Shown: piece by piece, positions 18,338 to 27,594 of the stretch
Numbering within the stretch: the stretch's first letter is position 1
Layout: every line of letters starts with the position of its first letter
Assembly (NCBI RefSeq): GCF_000184745.1
Contig: NC_014931.1
Location: 1,984,001 to 2,048,000, forward strand
Direction: 5' to 3'
Length of the DNA: 64,000 nucleotides
DNA from: Variovorax paradoxus EPS
GTDB taxonomy: Bacteria > Pseudomonadota > Gammaproteobacteria > Burkholderiales > Burkholderiaceae_C
Program-made: the position numbers and the translations under genes
The notes under the pieces: model-generated
What the model was told of the DNA's origin: nothing
What the model saw: only the letters and a program-made list of their open reading frames with translations
Databases searched by the model: none

Positions 18338-19345
18338 ATGAACGGCAACGCAGCCACCGCCAGCGCCAGCACCAGCACTGAACCTTCCCGCGAATCCGCC
18401 ACATCGGCATCGCTCTGGCAGCGCAGCCGCCGCTGGGTGTTGCCGCTGGTCGGCATCGCCATCCTCGGGCTCTTGCTGTCGCATGCGCACAAGGTCGACT
18501 GGGCCGGCGCATGGCATGCGCTGCAACGCTATTCCCCCTGGCTGCTGCTCGGCGTGCTGGGGCTCGCCACCGCGAGCCATGCGCTGTATGGCTGCTTCGA
18601 CCTGATCGGACGGCGGCACACACGCCACGCGCTGCCGCGCTGGCGCACCTGGGCGATCGCGGTCACCAGCTATGCGTTCAACCTGAACCTCGGCTCGCTC
18701 GTCGGCGGTGTCGCGATGCGCGCGCGTCTCTATGCGCGCGCGGGCCTGGACGAAACCACCGTGGCGCAGATCGTCGGGATCAGCCTTGCGACCAACTGGC
18801 TCGGCTACGGGCTGCTGGCGGGCGGCCTGTTCGCAGCCGGCGCCATTGCGCCGCCGAGCCGGGCGCCGATCGGTCCTGGCGCGCTGCGCGTCATCGGTGT
18901 TGTGATGATCCTGCTGGCCGTTGCGTATGTCGTGGCCTGCGCGGTCCTTCGTGGCCGCGAATGGCGCGTGCGGCACCGGCGGCTGAAGCTGCCTTCCGCG
19001 CGGCTCGCATTGGTGCAGCTCGCGCTGTCGGCTTCGAACTGGGCGTTGATGGGTTCTGCGATGTACCTGCTGCTCGGTCAGCAGGTGCCTTACACGACCA
19101 CGCTGGGCGTGCTGCTGGCGGCATCGATCGTGGGGGTGATCACGCCGATTCCCGCGGGGCTCGGCGTGCTCGAAGCGGTGTACCTCGCGCTGCTTTCGGG
19201 TTCGGTGAAGCAGGGTGCGCTGATGGGCGCCGTGCTCGCGTATCGCGCGCTTTACTACCTGTTGCCGCTGGCCGGCGGGATCGTGCTCTATCTGTTTCTG
19301 GAGCGCTATTCGGCCAGCCATCCGCTGGCGGATGCGCAGCCCTGA
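18338..19345 (+). CDS. YbhN/LPG-synthase transmembrane-domain family protein
   Basis: The 335-residue protein has about eight hydrophobic segments and the features of the lysylphosphatidylglycerol synthase membrane region (UPF0104): FNLNLGSLVGGVAMRARLY and the late ITPIPAGLGVLEAVYLALL. The family includes flippase-like membrane domains without the catalytic aminoacyl-transferase part, and that soluble domain is absent here. A lipid-translocation role is possible but unproven. The ATG at 18338 gives a Ser/Thr/Ala-rich cytoplasmic leader of about 27 residues. Confidence 0.8.
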   Translation: MNGNAATASASTSTEPSRESATSASLWQRSRRWVLPLVGIAILGLLLSHAHKVDWAGAWHALQRYSPWLLLGVLGLATASHALYGCFDLIGRRHTRHALPRWRTWAIAVTSYAFNLNLGSLVGGVAMRARLYARAGLDETTVAQIVGISLATNWLGYGLLAGGLFAAGAIAPPSRAPIGPGALRVIGVVMILLAVAYVVACAVLRGREWRVRHRRLKLPSARLALVQLALSASNWALMGSAMYLLLGQQVPYTTTLGVLLAASIVGVITPIPAGLGVLEAVYLALLSGSVKQGALMGAVLAYRALYYLLPLAGGIVLYLFLERYSASHPLADAQP

Positions 19346-19358
19346 AAGGCTGCTGAGT

Positions 19359-19598
19359 TCACAACTCGATGAATGCGGATGTGGCCTTGTTCAGTGCCAG
19401 CTTGCCCTTCGCGGTGATCGATTCGACCTGGGCCAGTTGCCGTATCGCACGCTGATCCGGCGCACGCTCGGAAGGCGGTATGAAGGCAGTGACCAGATCG
19501 GCCGCACGCAGCACACGCAGCCTGTCGATGTCTGCGGGCGTGTGGATCACATAGGGCAATCTCTGCTCGGAGATCACCCGAAGAAACTCCATGGACAT
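19359..19598 (-). CDS. small hypothetical protein
   Basis: The 79-residue product begins MSMEFLRVISEQRLPYVI and looks like a compact helical/beta protein with a hydrophobic N-terminal half. I recognise no family. The start is supported by AAGGAG spaced 8 bases from the ATG, which makes this reading more credible than the opposite-strand frames. It converges on the YbhN-like gene. Two adjacent palindromes lie 35 to 65 bases upstream of its start, so it may be under a dedicated repressor. Confidence 0.6.
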   Translation of the reverse strand: MSMEFLRVISEQRLPYVIHTPADIDRLRVLRAADLVTAFIPPSERAPDQRAIRQLAQVESITAKGKLALNKATSAFIEL

Positions 19599-19632
19599 GA
19601 GCCGTCTCCTTGTCTTGATGGCGGTCCGGACA

Positions 19633-19663
19633 TTGTGCGCACAAACAATTAGCCGTGGCTAAT
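19633..19663. promoter_or_regulatory. two adjacent palindromes upstream of the small gene at 19598
   Basis: TTGTGCGCACAA (19633-19644) is a perfect 12-base palindrome. Three bases later ATTAGCC-GT-GGCTAAT (19648-19663) is a second perfect dyad. They sit in a 163-base non-coding gap before the reverse-strand gene and have the size of repressor operators. The regulator is unknown. The rest of the gap shows no other clear signal. Confidence 0.45.
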
Positions 19664-19761
19664 CCCTGCGGTGGGCATGCCTTTTTGAAGCGCTTACGGA
19701 AGTTTTCACTTTGTGCGCGCAGTACAAGCGCAACCGTTTGCCGCTGCAGTGCAGCAGGTTT

Positions 19762-20886
19762 TTATCTGCTGGCTTGAAGCGGCCAGGCGGTGGTGTCCGG
19801 CATGAGGATGTGCCAGAGCACCGCGTCGATGCCTTCGAAGGTCGCGCGGTAGCGATCGGAGAGGCGGCCTTCGTCGGTCACGTCGCGGATCACGATGCTG
19901 TCGATGCGCTGCGGATGCGCGCGGTACACCTGCGCGTAGATCTCTGGATCGGCCTCGCCCGAATCGCCCACGAGCACGAAGCGGCGCTGCGGAAATTCGG
20001 TGAGCAGCCGGTCGATCACGCCGAGCTTGTGTGCGCGCGAATCCTCGGCGCCGGGGATCAGCGTGCGCCATGTCGTGCTCTCGCGCAGATGCATGCTGCC
20101 GGCCGGGAAGTCGTTGTCGCGAACGAAGTCCGCGAGCGCCGGATAGAGCTGGATCGGGCTCGCCGAGAGGTAGTGAAAACGCGTGTCCGGCACCTGCGCC
20201 AGCGCGCGGTAGTACGCGGCCATGCGCGGTGCCGCCTCGAAGCGCCGCGCGAAGGTGTTCAGCAGCATCTCGCGGCGGTCGCGCACCTGCGTGCGCTTGA
20301 TGGTGTCGTCGATGTCCGAGATCACGGACACGCCTTCCGGCGGCACCACGAGCGCCTGGCCCCTGAAGCGGTGCAGCAGTTCGCCCGGCCCCGTCACGCC
20401 GTGGAACTGCAGCCACTGCACCGGCGCGGCGGTGCGCGGCGCGTCGACCACCACGCGCAGGTTGGTGCGGCCGTCCGCCGTCGAAGGCGGCATCTTCACG
20501 CGGGTCTGCGTGCCGTCGAAGACGACGTCGATCAACTTGCCTTCCTCGGACTCCGTGTGGAACAGCGCGGTGCGCTGGTTGAAGCGCAGCCGTGCGGCGG
20601 GCGAGAGCGTCTTGAGGCTCAGCCCGAGGTAGCGCGCGAGCGCTGCGTTGAGGCCCCAGCGCCGTTCGCGCTCGAAGATCCAGGCGTGGATGTCGACCTC
20701 GATCCGGCCGTCGGCAGTGGGGCGAGCCGTGCCGGGCATGAAGAGCGCTTCTTCGTCGGGTTCGAGCGGTTCGGCGGCCTGCAGCGCTTGCAGCGGCGCG
20801 AGGCCTGCGAGCAAGGCCGCACCCATCACCACGGACCGGCGCTTCAATTGCGGCGCGGGCGGAAGGGCGGGGCGCTCGTCGCTCAT
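19762..20886 (-). CDS. App1 family phosphatidate phosphatase-like protein (DUF2183)
   Basis: The 374-residue protein carries the App1 catalytic pattern in its C-terminal half: the HAD-like motif SDIDDTIKRT, then YLSASPIQLYP, and VLVGDSGEADPE. Yeast App1 is a Mg-dependent phosphatidate phosphatase. The N-terminus (LKRRSVVMGAALLAGLAPLQALQA) looks like a signal, possibly twin-arginine, so it may be exported. Its ATG overlaps the folA stop by 4 bases, so it is translated with a folate enzyme, an unexpected pairing. Confidence 0.85.
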   Translation of the reverse strand: MSDERPALPPAPQLKRRSVVMGAALLAGLAPLQALQAAEPLEPDEEALFMPGTARPTADGRIEVDIHAWIFERERRWGLNAALARYLGLSLKTLSPAARLRFNQRTALFHTESEEGKLIDVVFDGTQTRVKMPPSTADGRTNLRVVVDAPRTAAPVQWLQFHGVTGPGELLHRFRGQALVVPPEGVSVISDIDDTIKRTQVRDRREMLLNTFARRFEAAPRMAAYYRALAQVPDTRFHYLSASPIQLYPALADFVRDNDFPAGSMHLRESTTWRTLIPGAEDSRAHKLGVIDRLLTEFPQRRFVLVGDSGEADPEIYAQVYRAHPQRIDSIVIRDVTDEGRLSDRYRATFEGIDAVLWHILMPDTTAWPLQASR

Positions 20887-21404
20887 GCGTGCGTGGGCGC
20901 GATGCGTTCGTAAGTCACGAAGCTGAAGCCCAGGCCGTCCTTGGCCGAGACGTGCGATTCGCGCTGCGTCTCGCGCCACGCCGCGCCGTCGAGCACGGGT
21001 GCATGCGCATCGCCTTCGTAGTCGCGCGCGATTTCGGTCACGACCGCGCGCTGCGCCAGCGGCTCGGCCTCGGCGTAGATCTGTGCGCCGCCGATCACCC
21101 ACACCTCGGGCGATGCCGCCTCCGCGCAGAGCGAGAGCGCATCGCGCAGGTTGCCCACCGGCAGCGCACCCTCTGCGCGCCAGTCGGCCTGCCGCGTGAC
21201 CACGATGTTCTGCCGTCCCGGCAGCGGGCGAAAGCGCGGCGGCAGCGAGTCCCAGGTCTTGCGGCCCATGATCACCGGCGCGCCGGCGGTCTTCTGCTTG
21301 AAGTGCGCCATGTCCTCGGGCAGGTGCCAGGGGATCGTGCCGTTGACGCCGATGACGCCGTTGGCGGCGCGGGCGTAGATGAGGTTGATGCGGGGCTCGG
21401 TCAT
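20883..21404 (-). CDS. folA: dihydrofolate reductase
   Basis: The 173-residue enzyme reduces dihydrofolate to tetrahydrofolate with NADPH. It shows the N-terminal INLIYARAANGVIGVNGTIPWHLPEDM pattern, the MGRKTWDSLP helix and the IGGAQIY motif. It lies 23 bases after thyA on the same strand, so the enzyme that makes dihydrofolate and the one that recycles it are produced together. Its stop overlaps the App1 start (ATGA). Confidence 0.96.
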   Translation of the reverse strand: MTEPRINLIYARAANGVIGVNGTIPWHLPEDMAHFKQKTAGAPVIMGRKTWDSLPPRFRPLPGRQNIVVTRQADWRAEGALPVGNLRDALSLCAEAASPEVWVIGGAQIYAEAEPLAQRAVVTEIARDYEGDAHAPVLDGAAWRETQRESHVSAKDGLGFSFVTYERIAPTHA

Positions 21405-21427
21405 GTGGCTTGGGTCGCTCAGGTCGC

Positions 21428-22270
21428 TCAGACTGCGACGGGCGCCTTGATCGGATCGCCGTGCTTGTAGTCGAGCACCTCGAAGTCTTCGTACTGGTAG
21501 TCGAAGATCGAATCGGGCTTGCGCTTGATGTTGAGCGTGGGGTACGGATACGGATCGCGGCTCAGCTGCAGCTTCACCTGCTCGGCGTGGTTGCTGTAGA
21601 TATGGCAGTCGCCGCCGGTCCAGATGAAGTCGCCCACGTCGAGGTCGCACTGCTGCGCGACCATGTGCGTGAGGAGAGCGTAGCTCGCGATGTTGAAGGG
21701 CACGCCGAGGAAGATGTCGGCGCTGCGCTGGTAGAGCTGGCAACTGAGCTTGCCGCGCTCGCCTTCGGCCTGCGGCGGCGCCACGTAGAACTGGAAGAAC
21801 GCGTGACACGGCATCAGCGCCATCTTCGAGAGCTCGGCCACGTTCCAGGCGCTCACGATGATGCGGCGTGAATCGGGGTTGGTCTTCAGGGTCTTGATGA
21901 CGTCGGAAATCTGATCGATGTGCCCGCCGTCGGGCGTGGGCCAGCTGCGCCACTGCACGCCGTACACCGGGCCCAGGTCACCGTCTTCGCGAGCCCATTC
22001 GTCCCAGATGGTGACGCCGCGTTCCTTGAGCCAGTTGTTGTTGCTCGAGCCGGTCAGGAACCACAGCAGTTCCTGGATGATGGATTTGAGGTGCACCTTC
22101 TTCGTGGTCACCAGCGGAAAGCCTTCGTTCAGGTCGAAGCGCATCTGGTGGCCGAACACGCTCTTGGTGCCGGTGCCGGTGCGGTCGCTCTTGAACACCC
22201 CGTGGGTGTCGACGTGGCGCATGAAATCTTCGTACTGGGAGCGAACGGGGCGGGTGGGCGTGGAGGTCAT
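21428..22270 (-). CDS. thyA: thymidylate synthase
   Basis: The 280-residue enzyme methylates dUMP to dTMP using methylene-tetrahydrofolate. Landmarks are [13 protein letters not shown] with the phosphate-binding Arg, the catalytic Cys in [12 protein letters not shown], and [19 protein letters not shown]. The start at 22270 gives [20 protein letters not shown]; a short leader precedes the conserved QYEDFMRHV. It is divergent from the nitrile hydratase genes across 54 bases and is first of the thyA-folA-app1 group. Confidence 0.97.
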   Translation of the reverse strand: MTSTPTRPVRSQYEDFMRHVDTHGVFKSDRTGTGTKSVFGHQMRFDLNEGFPLVTTKKVHLKSIIQELLWFLTGSSNNNWLKERGVTIWDEWAREDGDLGPVYGVQWRSWPTPDGGHIDQISDVIKTLKTNPDSRRIIVSAWNVAELSKMALMPCHAFFQFYVAPPQAEGERGKLSCQLYQRSADIFLGVPFNIASYALLTHMVAQQCDLDVGDFIWTGGDCHIYSNHAEQVKLQLSRDPYPYPTLNIKRKPDSIFDYQYEDFEVLDYKHGDPIKAPVAV

Positions 22271-22324
22271 GGCAAGAGGGGCTCTCAGAGGCGGGTTTTC
22301 GAATTTTAAGTGCCCGGGCTTAGC

Positions 22325-23002
22325 ATGGCGGCCATGAGCCAAGACCACCCCACGAGCGGCCAGGAGCATGGCCACGAACACGGCCACGATCATGCCCACG
22401 ACCACAGCGAACTCGGCGAGATGGACCTGCGGGTCCGCGCCCTGGAAAGCGTGCTCACGCAGAAGGGCTACATCGACCCCGCCGCGCTCGATGCGCTGAT
22501 CGACACCTACCAGACCCGCATCGGCCCGCGCAACGGCGCACGGGTGGTGGCGCGGGCCTGGGTCGATCAAGCCTTCCACGATTGGCTGATGGCCGATGCC
22601 ACGGCCGCCATCGCCTCGCTCGGCTACACCGGCCGGCAGGGCGAGCACATGGTGGCGGTGGAGAACACGAGCGACCAGCACCACATGGTCGTCTGCACCC
22701 TCTGCAGTTGCTACCCCTGGCCCGTGCTCGGCTTGCCGCCCACCTGGTACAAGAGCGCGCCCTACCGATCGCGCGCCGTGAAGGACCCGCGCGGCGTGCT
22801 TGCCGATTTCGGCACCACGCTGCCCGAGACCACGCGCATCCGCGTCTGGGATTCGACCGCCGAGGTGCGCTATCTCGTGATTCCGCAGCGGCCCGCCGGC
22901 ACAGAAGGCTGGAGCGAAGAGGAACTCGCCGATCTGGTCTCGCGCGATTCGATGATTGGCACGCGGCTGGTGGAAGCACCTTCTGCGGGGGACGCCGCAT
23001 GA
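22325..23002 (+). CDS. nitrile hydratase alpha subunit, cobalt type, His-rich N-terminus
   Basis: The 225-residue alpha subunit has the metal claw [11 protein letters not shown] with Cys124, Cys127, Ser128 and Cys129. Thr in the CTLCSC motif marks the cobalt type (iron enzymes read CSLCSC). The enzyme hydrates nitriles to amides. The first 30 residues contain a stretch rich in histidine ([13 protein letters not shown]) not needed by the fold, which may bind metal. Starts at 22325 or 22334 are both possible. Beta subunit and activator follow with 4-base overlaps, and no amidase or cobalt importer is adjacent. Confidence 0.92.
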   Translation: MAAMSQDHPTSGQEHGHEHGHDHAHDHSELGEMDLRVRALESVLTQKGYIDPAALDALIDTYQTRIGPRNGARVVARAWVDQAFHDWLMADATAAIASLGYTGRQGEHMVAVENTSDQHHMVVCTLCSCYPWPVLGLPPTWYKSAPYRSRAVKDPRGVLADFGTTLPETTRIRVWDSTAEVRYLVIPQRPAGTEGWSEEELADLVSRDSMIGTRLVEAPSAGDAA

Positions 23003-23664
23003 GCTACGTCACGCATGCCGACCTCGGCGGCCAGCCGGGCTTCGGGCCGGTCACGCCGGAGCCCGAGGGCGAGCTGTTCCACGCCGATTGGGAGCCGCGC
23101 GCGCTGGCCCTCACGCTGGCGATGGGCGCGACCGGCTCCTGGAACATCGATGCGAGCCGCGCCGTGCGCGAAACGCTGCCCAACTACCGCGACCTGAGCT
23201 ACTACCAGATCTGGCTCGGCGCGCTGGAGCAATTGATGCTGCAGCGCGCGCAGGTGTTCCCCGACGAGATCGCGTCCGGCGAGATGAAGCATCCGCCCGC
23301 GCCGGTCGCCCGCGTGCTGCAGGCCGCGAACGTGCCCGCGGTGCTCGCCAAGGGCTCGCCGACCGAACGCCCTGAGCCGGGTCCGGCGCGCTTCGCCGTC
23401 GGGCAGGCGGTGCGCATGCATTTGGGCAAGGTCGACCATCACACGCGGCTGCCGGGCTATGTGCAGGGCAAGCGCGGCACGATCGAGCACATCCACGGCG
23501 CGCATGTGTTCGCCGATGCGCACGCGCAAGGGCTGGGCGAACAGCCGCAGTGGCTGTACACGGTGGTCTTCGACGAAGCCGAACTCTGGGGCGAGCAAGC
23601 GACGCCACAGAACCTCTCGGTGTCGGTCGATGCGTGGGAAAGCTATCTGGAAGCGGTCGCATGA
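22999..23664 (+). CDS. nitrile hydratase beta subunit
   Basis: The 221-residue beta subunit has the N-terminal arm [13 protein letters not shown] and the C-terminal SH3-like barrel with [11 protein letters not shown] and [20 protein letters not shown], both family signatures. It pairs with the alpha subunit to form the active site and substrate channel. ATGA overlaps on both sides (22999-23002 and 23661-23664) tie it to the alpha and activator genes. The order alpha-beta-activator resembles that of iron-type operons and some Pseudomonas cobalt enzymes. Confidence 0.92.
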   Translation: MSYVTHADLGGQPGFGPVTPEPEGELFHADWEPRALALTLAMGATGSWNIDASRAVRETLPNYRDLSYYQIWLGALEQLMLQRAQVFPDEIASGEMKHPPAPVARVLQAANVPAVLAKGSPTERPEPGPARFAVGQAVRMHLGKVDHHTRLPGYVQGKRGTIEHIHGAHVFADAHAQGLGEQPQWLYTVVFDEAELWGEQATPQNLSVSVDAWESYLEAVA

Positions 23665-24026
23665 CCGGGGACATGCCGCTCGCGCCGGGCATGCCGCGCG
23701 ACGCCGACGGCCCGGTGTTCAAGGAGCCTTGGGAAGCACAGGCCTTCGCGATGACGCTCGCGCTGCATGAGCGTGGCCTCTTCACCTGGGTCGAGTGGGC
23801 CGAGGCGCTCGCCGCGGAGATCGCCACCGCGCAAGCCGCTGGCGACCCCGACACCGGCGACACCTACTACCGCCACTGGCTCGCCGCGCTCGAAGGCCTC
23901 GTGGCCCGCAAAGGCGCGAGCTCAGGCGCCGAACTCGCGCGCTACCGCCACGCCTGGGACCACGCGGCCGACCGCACGCCGCACGGGCAACCGATCGAGC
24001 TGCGCGGCGAAGACTTTCCGGGCTAG
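23661..24026 (+). CDS. nitrile hydratase accessory (activator) protein
   Basis: The 121-residue protein resembles the N-terminal part of the beta subunit (PVFKEPWEAQAFAMTLALHERGLFTWVEWAEALAAEI, then DTYYRHWLAALEGLV). That is the pattern of P14K/NhlE-type accessory proteins, which form a complex with alpha and help to load the metal by self-subunit swapping. It closes the three-gene nitrile hydratase operon. Its stop overlaps the end of the converging dehydrogenase gene by 4 bases. Confidence 0.88.
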   Translation: MTGDMPLAPGMPRDADGPVFKEPWEAQAFAMTLALHERGLFTWVEWAEALAAEIATAQAAGDPDTGDTYYRHWLAALEGLVARKGASSGAELARYRHAWDHAADRTPHGQPIELRGEDFPG

Positions 24027-25456
24027 ACGCGGATCACGCGTCCGGGGTTGAGCGTGTTCTTCGGATCGAGCCCGCGCTTGATCGCCCGCATCATTTCCAA
24101 CGCCACCGGCGACTTGTGCTTCTCGAGCTTGTCGACCTTCAGCGAGCCCACGCCATGCTCGGCAGAGAACGAGCCGCCGAACTTCTCGACCGCGTCGTAC
24201 ACCAGCGTGTTGATGCGGTCTTCCTCATTCTTCAGGAAGGCCTTGGTGTCGATGTTCTCCGGCGCCTGCACGTTGTAGTGCAGGTTGCCGTCGCCCAGGT
24301 GCCCGAAGTTCACGAGCCGTACGCCGGCGATCTCGCGCTGCAGCAGTGCATCGGTCTCGGCCACGAAGGCCGGAATGCGCGACACCGGGATCGAGATGTC
24401 GTGCTTGATGTTCAGGCCTTCCTCGGCCTGCGCGAGCGGAATGCTCTCGCGGATGTGCCAGAGCTGGTGCGCCTGCGTGAGGTTCTCGGCGACCACCGCA
24501 TCGGTCACGCAGCCGTCTTCGAAGGCGGTTTCGAGCAGCGCCTCGAAGCGGGCGCGCGCATGGTCTTCGGATTCGCTGTCGGAGTTCTCCAGCAGCACGC
24601 AGTAGGGCACCGCTTCGTCGCCGATGAAGGGCACGCGCAGTTGCGGCATGTGCTTGTCGACCAGGCTCAGTGCGAACTTGCCCATCACCTCGAAGCCGGT
24701 GAGCCCCGAACCCAGGTGCTTGTGCGCGAGGCCCAGTAGCGTGACCGCGTGGTCCAGCGACGGCACCGCGGCCCAGGCCGTGAGCTGCGCGGCCGGCAGC
24801 GGGTAGAGCTTCATGGTCGCGGCGGTGATGATGCCCAGCGTGCCTTCGCTGCCGACGATGAGGTCGCGAAGGTCGTAGCCGGTGTTGTCCTTGCGAAGGC
24901 CGCTGGTGCCTTCCCAGATCTCGCCCTGCGGCGTGACCACTTCCAGGCCCAGGCACAGCTCGCGCGTGTTGCCATAGCGCACGACCTGCGTGCCGCCCGC
25001 GTTGGTCGCGAGGTTGCCGCCGATGGTGCAGCTGCCTTCGGCCGCGAGGCTCAGCGGGAAGAGGTAGCCCTCTTTCTCCGCGGCCTCCTGCAGCGTCTGA
25101 AGGATGCAGCCGGCCTCGACGGTCATCGTGAGGTTGGCGGTATCGAAGGTGCGGATCGCATTCAGCCGCTGGAGACTCAGCACCACCTGCGTGCCGCTGT
25201 CGTCGGGAATCGAGCCGACCGCCAGACCCGTGTTGCCGCCCTGCGGCACGATGGCCGTGCCCGCTGCGGCGCAGGCCTTGACCACGTCGGCCACCTGCTG
25301 CGCATTGGCCGGGCGCACCACCGCGAGCGACTTGCCGCGCGAGCGCTTGCGCCAGTCCTGTTCGTAGGCGGTGAGGTCGCCCTCGTTGAGCACATGCGAG
25401 GCGCCGACGATGGCGCGCAGTTGGTCGATCAATGCGGTGGCGGAAGAAGAAGTCAT
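24023..25456 (-). CDS. FAD-binding oxidase, GlcD/D-2-hydroxyacid dehydrogenase type
   Basis: The 477-residue flavoprotein has a PCMH FAD domain (IVPQGGNTGLAVGS near residue 72, SCTIGGNLATNAGG near residue 143) and a FAD-oxidase C-terminal domain with NFGHLGDGNLHYNV and SAEHGVGSLK. Such enzymes oxidise D-lactate, glycolate or D-2-hydroxyglutarate. The sequence alone does not settle the substrate. It is coupled by a 4-base overlap to the upstream DUF2069 membrane gene. Confidence 0.88.
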   Translation of the reverse strand: MTSSSATALIDQLRAIVGASHVLNEGDLTAYEQDWRKRSRGKSLAVVRPANAQQVADVVKACAAAGTAIVPQGGNTGLAVGSIPDDSGTQVVLSLQRLNAIRTFDTANLTMTVEAGCILQTLQEAAEKEGYLFPLSLAAEGSCTIGGNLATNAGGTQVVRYGNTRELCLGLEVVTPQGEIWEGTSGLRKDNTGYDLRDLIVGSEGTLGIITAATMKLYPLPAAQLTAWAAVPSLDHAVTLLGLAHKHLGSGLTGFEVMGKFALSLVDKHMPQLRVPFIGDEAVPYCVLLENSDSESEDHARARFEALLETAFEDGCVTDAVVAENLTQAHQLWHIRESIPLAQAEEGLNIKHDISIPVSRIPAFVAETDALLQREIAGVRLVNFGHLGDGNLHYNVQAPENIDTKAFLKNEEDRINTLVYDAVEKFGGSFSAEHGVGSLKVDKLEKHKSPVALEMMRAIKRGLDPKNTLNPGRVIRV

Positions 25457-25866
25457 TGGGCGGAAGCCTCCAGTTGACGGGCAGCAGCGGCAGCCTTGGC
25501 ATGGCGCAAGCGAAGGCGCACATGCCACGCGCAGGCCGCGAAGAGCACCAGGCACAGCAGCACCTCGACCAGCGCGAGCAGCTGCCCTACGCCGTTGGTG
25601 TCGCTCCAGGCGCGCACCACGCCCTCGGTGAAATAGAGCCAGATCATCAGGCTGACCCAGCGGTAGGTGTACATGCGGTTCTTGTAGAGCCCCGCGAGCG
25701 GAACGACCAGCGGCAGCACCTTCAGCGCGAGCAGCGAGCCGCCGGGCCGCAGCGGCGCGAGCCACAGCTCCCAGGCCAGGCCCAGCACGATCAGGCCGAC
25801 GAGGCTGCCCACGGCAAGCCATCGGGTGGCGCGGACGGAAGAGGGCGGGAGCGGGGTGGCGGTCAC
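25453..25866 (-). CDS. DUF2069 membrane protein
   Basis: The 137-residue protein has four hydrophobic segments and matches the DUF2069 pattern (LPLVVPLAGLYKNRMYTYRWVSLMIWLYFTEG-like core, seen around residues 50 to 80). No role is known for the family. It is first in a two-gene operon with the FAD oxidase, with start and stop overlapping at 25453-25456, and is divergent from the YihY gene. Confidence 0.85.
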   Translation of the reverse strand: MTATPLPPSSVRATRWLAVGSLVGLIVLGLAWELWLAPLRPGGSLLALKVLPLVVPLAGLYKNRMYTYRWVSLMIWLYFTEGVVRAWSDTNGVGQLLALVEVLLCLVLFAACAWHVRLRLRHAKAAAAARQLEASAQ

Positions 25867-25934
25867 GGTGCGACGAAGGAGAGGGCGCCCGGTGGAAGGC
25901 GGCGCATTGAAGAGCGGATGGCATGATACCGGCC

Positions 25935-27134
25935 ATGAATCGTCGGCAGCTTTGGAGGGATCTTTCGCGTTTTCCGTGGCGCAACACCGCTGCGGTATTG
26001 GGCGAGCGATTTCGCGAAGACCGGCTCGGTTTGACCGCCAGCAGCCTGACCTTCACCACGACCATCGCGATGGTCCCGTTCTTCACGGTGGCGCTCGCGC
26101 TCTTCACCGTGTTCCCGATGTTCGCCAAGATGCAGGGCCGCCTGCAGCGCTGGCTCATCGAGAGCCTGATCCCCGAGAACATCGCGCGCCAGGTGCTCGG
26201 CTACCTGAACCAGTTCGCGAGCAAGGCCAGCGGCCTGGGCATCGCAGGTTTGATCGTGCTGCTGATCACCGCCATTGCGCTGATCCTCACGATCGACAAG
26301 ACGCTCAACAACATCTGGCGCGTGCGCACGCCGCGGCCGTTTGCGCAGCGGGTGCTGATCTACTGGGCCGCCATCACGCTCGGGCCGCTCATCCTCGCGG
26401 TGAGCCTGTCGACCACCTCGTACGTGGTCTCGGCCACGAGCGACGTGGTGGGGCGCGGCATGGTCAAGCTGTTCTTCGACACCTTCGAATTCGCGCTGCT
26501 GGCGGTCGGCATGGCCTCGCTCTACCACTACGTGCCCAACACCAACGTGCGCTGGTCGCATGCCTGGGCCGGCGGCATCTTCGTGGCGGCGGCCATCGAG
26601 ATCGCCAAGCGCGTGCTGGCCTATTACCTGAGCCTGGTGCCGACCTATTCGGTGCTGTACGGAGCGTTCGCCACCTTCCCGATCCTGCTGGTGTGGATCT
26701 ACGTGGCGTGGGTGATCGTGCTTCTGGGGGCGGTGATTGCCGCGTACCTCCCGAGTTTGCTGACGGGGGTGGCGCGCCGTGGCGGTGCTGCCGGCTGGCC
26801 GCTGCAACTCGCCATGGAAACATTGCAGCACCTGGCGCGCGCACAGGCCACGCCGGCCAAGGGCATGGGTGCGACCGAACTGGTGACGCGCATGCGGGTC
26901 GACACCCTGCAGTTGCTCCCCGTGCTTGAGACACTGGTGGCGCTCGACTGGATCGCCCCGCTGGCCGAGGAGCCCGCCAACGAGGACCCGCGCTACGTGC
27001 TGCTGGCCGACCCGTCGACGCCCATCGAGCCGCTGCTCAAGGAACTGCTGATGCCGCAGGCCGAGCCGCTCGAAGACCTCTGGCAGAAGGGGCCGCTGAG
27101 GTCGCTTCGCCTCGGTGACGTGCTGCTGATCTAG
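25935..27134 (+). CDS. YihY family inner membrane protein
   Basis: The 399-residue protein has six membrane segments and the YihY/BrkB signature (DRLGLTASSLTFTTTIAMVPFF near residue 35, VLYGAFATFPILLVWIYVAW near residue 240). It was once misnamed ribonuclease BN. A soluble C-terminal tail of about 120 residues looks like a winged-helix domain, as in longer family members. Starting at 25935 gives MNRRQLWRD. An ATG 12 bases upstream is also in frame. Confidence 0.88.
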   Translation: MNRRQLWRDLSRFPWRNTAAVLGERFREDRLGLTASSLTFTTTIAMVPFFTVALALFTVFPMFAKMQGRLQRWLIESLIPENIARQVLGYLNQFASKASGLGIAGLIVLLITAIALILTIDKTLNNIWRVRTPRPFAQRVLIYWAAITLGPLILAVSLSTTSYVVSATSDVVGRGMVKLFFDTFEFALLAVGMASLYHYVPNTNVRWSHAWAGGIFVAAAIEIAKRVLAYYLSLVPTYSVLYGAFATFPILLVWIYVAWVIVLLGAVIAAYLPSLLTGVARRGGAAGWPLQLAMETLQHLARAQATPAKGMGATELVTRMRVDTLQLLPVLETLVALDWIAPLAEEPANEDPRYVLLADPSTPIEPLLKELLMPQAEPLEDLWQKGPLRSLRLGDVLLI

Positions 27135-27143
27135 CAGCGCGAC

Positions 27144-27482
27144 TCAAATCTTGACCTTGCCCAGCCAGATGTCCCGGTACATCGCCCAGTCGCCCATGAA
27201 GGAATAGAGCGGGCGCTTGAAGGAAGCCGGCTTGTTCTTCTCGAAGCCGAAGTGCCCGACCCAGGCGAAGGCGTAGCCGACCAGCACGCCGGCCAGCAGC
27301 CACCACGGGTTGAGCGTGACCACCAGCGCCACGAGGCACAGCAGCGAGAGCGTCGAGCCCGCGAAGTGCAGGCGGCGGCAGGTGCGGTTGGCGTGTTCGG
27401 TCAGGTAGAACGGGTAGAACTCCGCGAAGCTCTTGAAACGGCGCGGATCGACGGCAGATTCCGGGGCAGTCGTGGTGGTCAT
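27144..27482 (-). CDS. DUF962/Mpo1-like membrane protein
   Basis: The 112-residue protein fits the DUF962 family: FKSFAEFYPFYLTEHANRTCRRLHFAGSTL at the start, with the His-containing motifs LHFAG and WVGHFGFEKNKPA, and two membrane segments. Yeast Mpo1 is an iron-dependent dioxygenase in 2-hydroxy fatty acid degradation. The conserved His residues are kept, so a similar lipid oxidation is possible. It ends 9 bases from the converging YihY gene. Confidence 0.85.
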   Translation of the reverse strand: MTTTTAPESAVDPRRFKSFAEFYPFYLTEHANRTCRRLHFAGSTLSLLCLVALVVTLNPWWLLAGVLVGYAFAWVGHFGFEKNKPASFKRPLYSFMGDWAMYRDIWLGKVKI

Positions 27483-27594
27483 CGTGCGGGTCTCCTTGGC
27501 GCCGGAGCGCCTTTTGTGCGGGCTTTGTCCATAATAGCCACGACCCCCTGGCCGCACCACCCCGGCTCTCCTTCACACCACTGACGCATCAGCC

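Noticed and set aside
16962..18623. Upstream extension of the DapA-like reading frame
   Set aside because: The extra residues lie opposite the LysR gene and show no domain. The family start MPSIANYRG at 16961 is the natural one.
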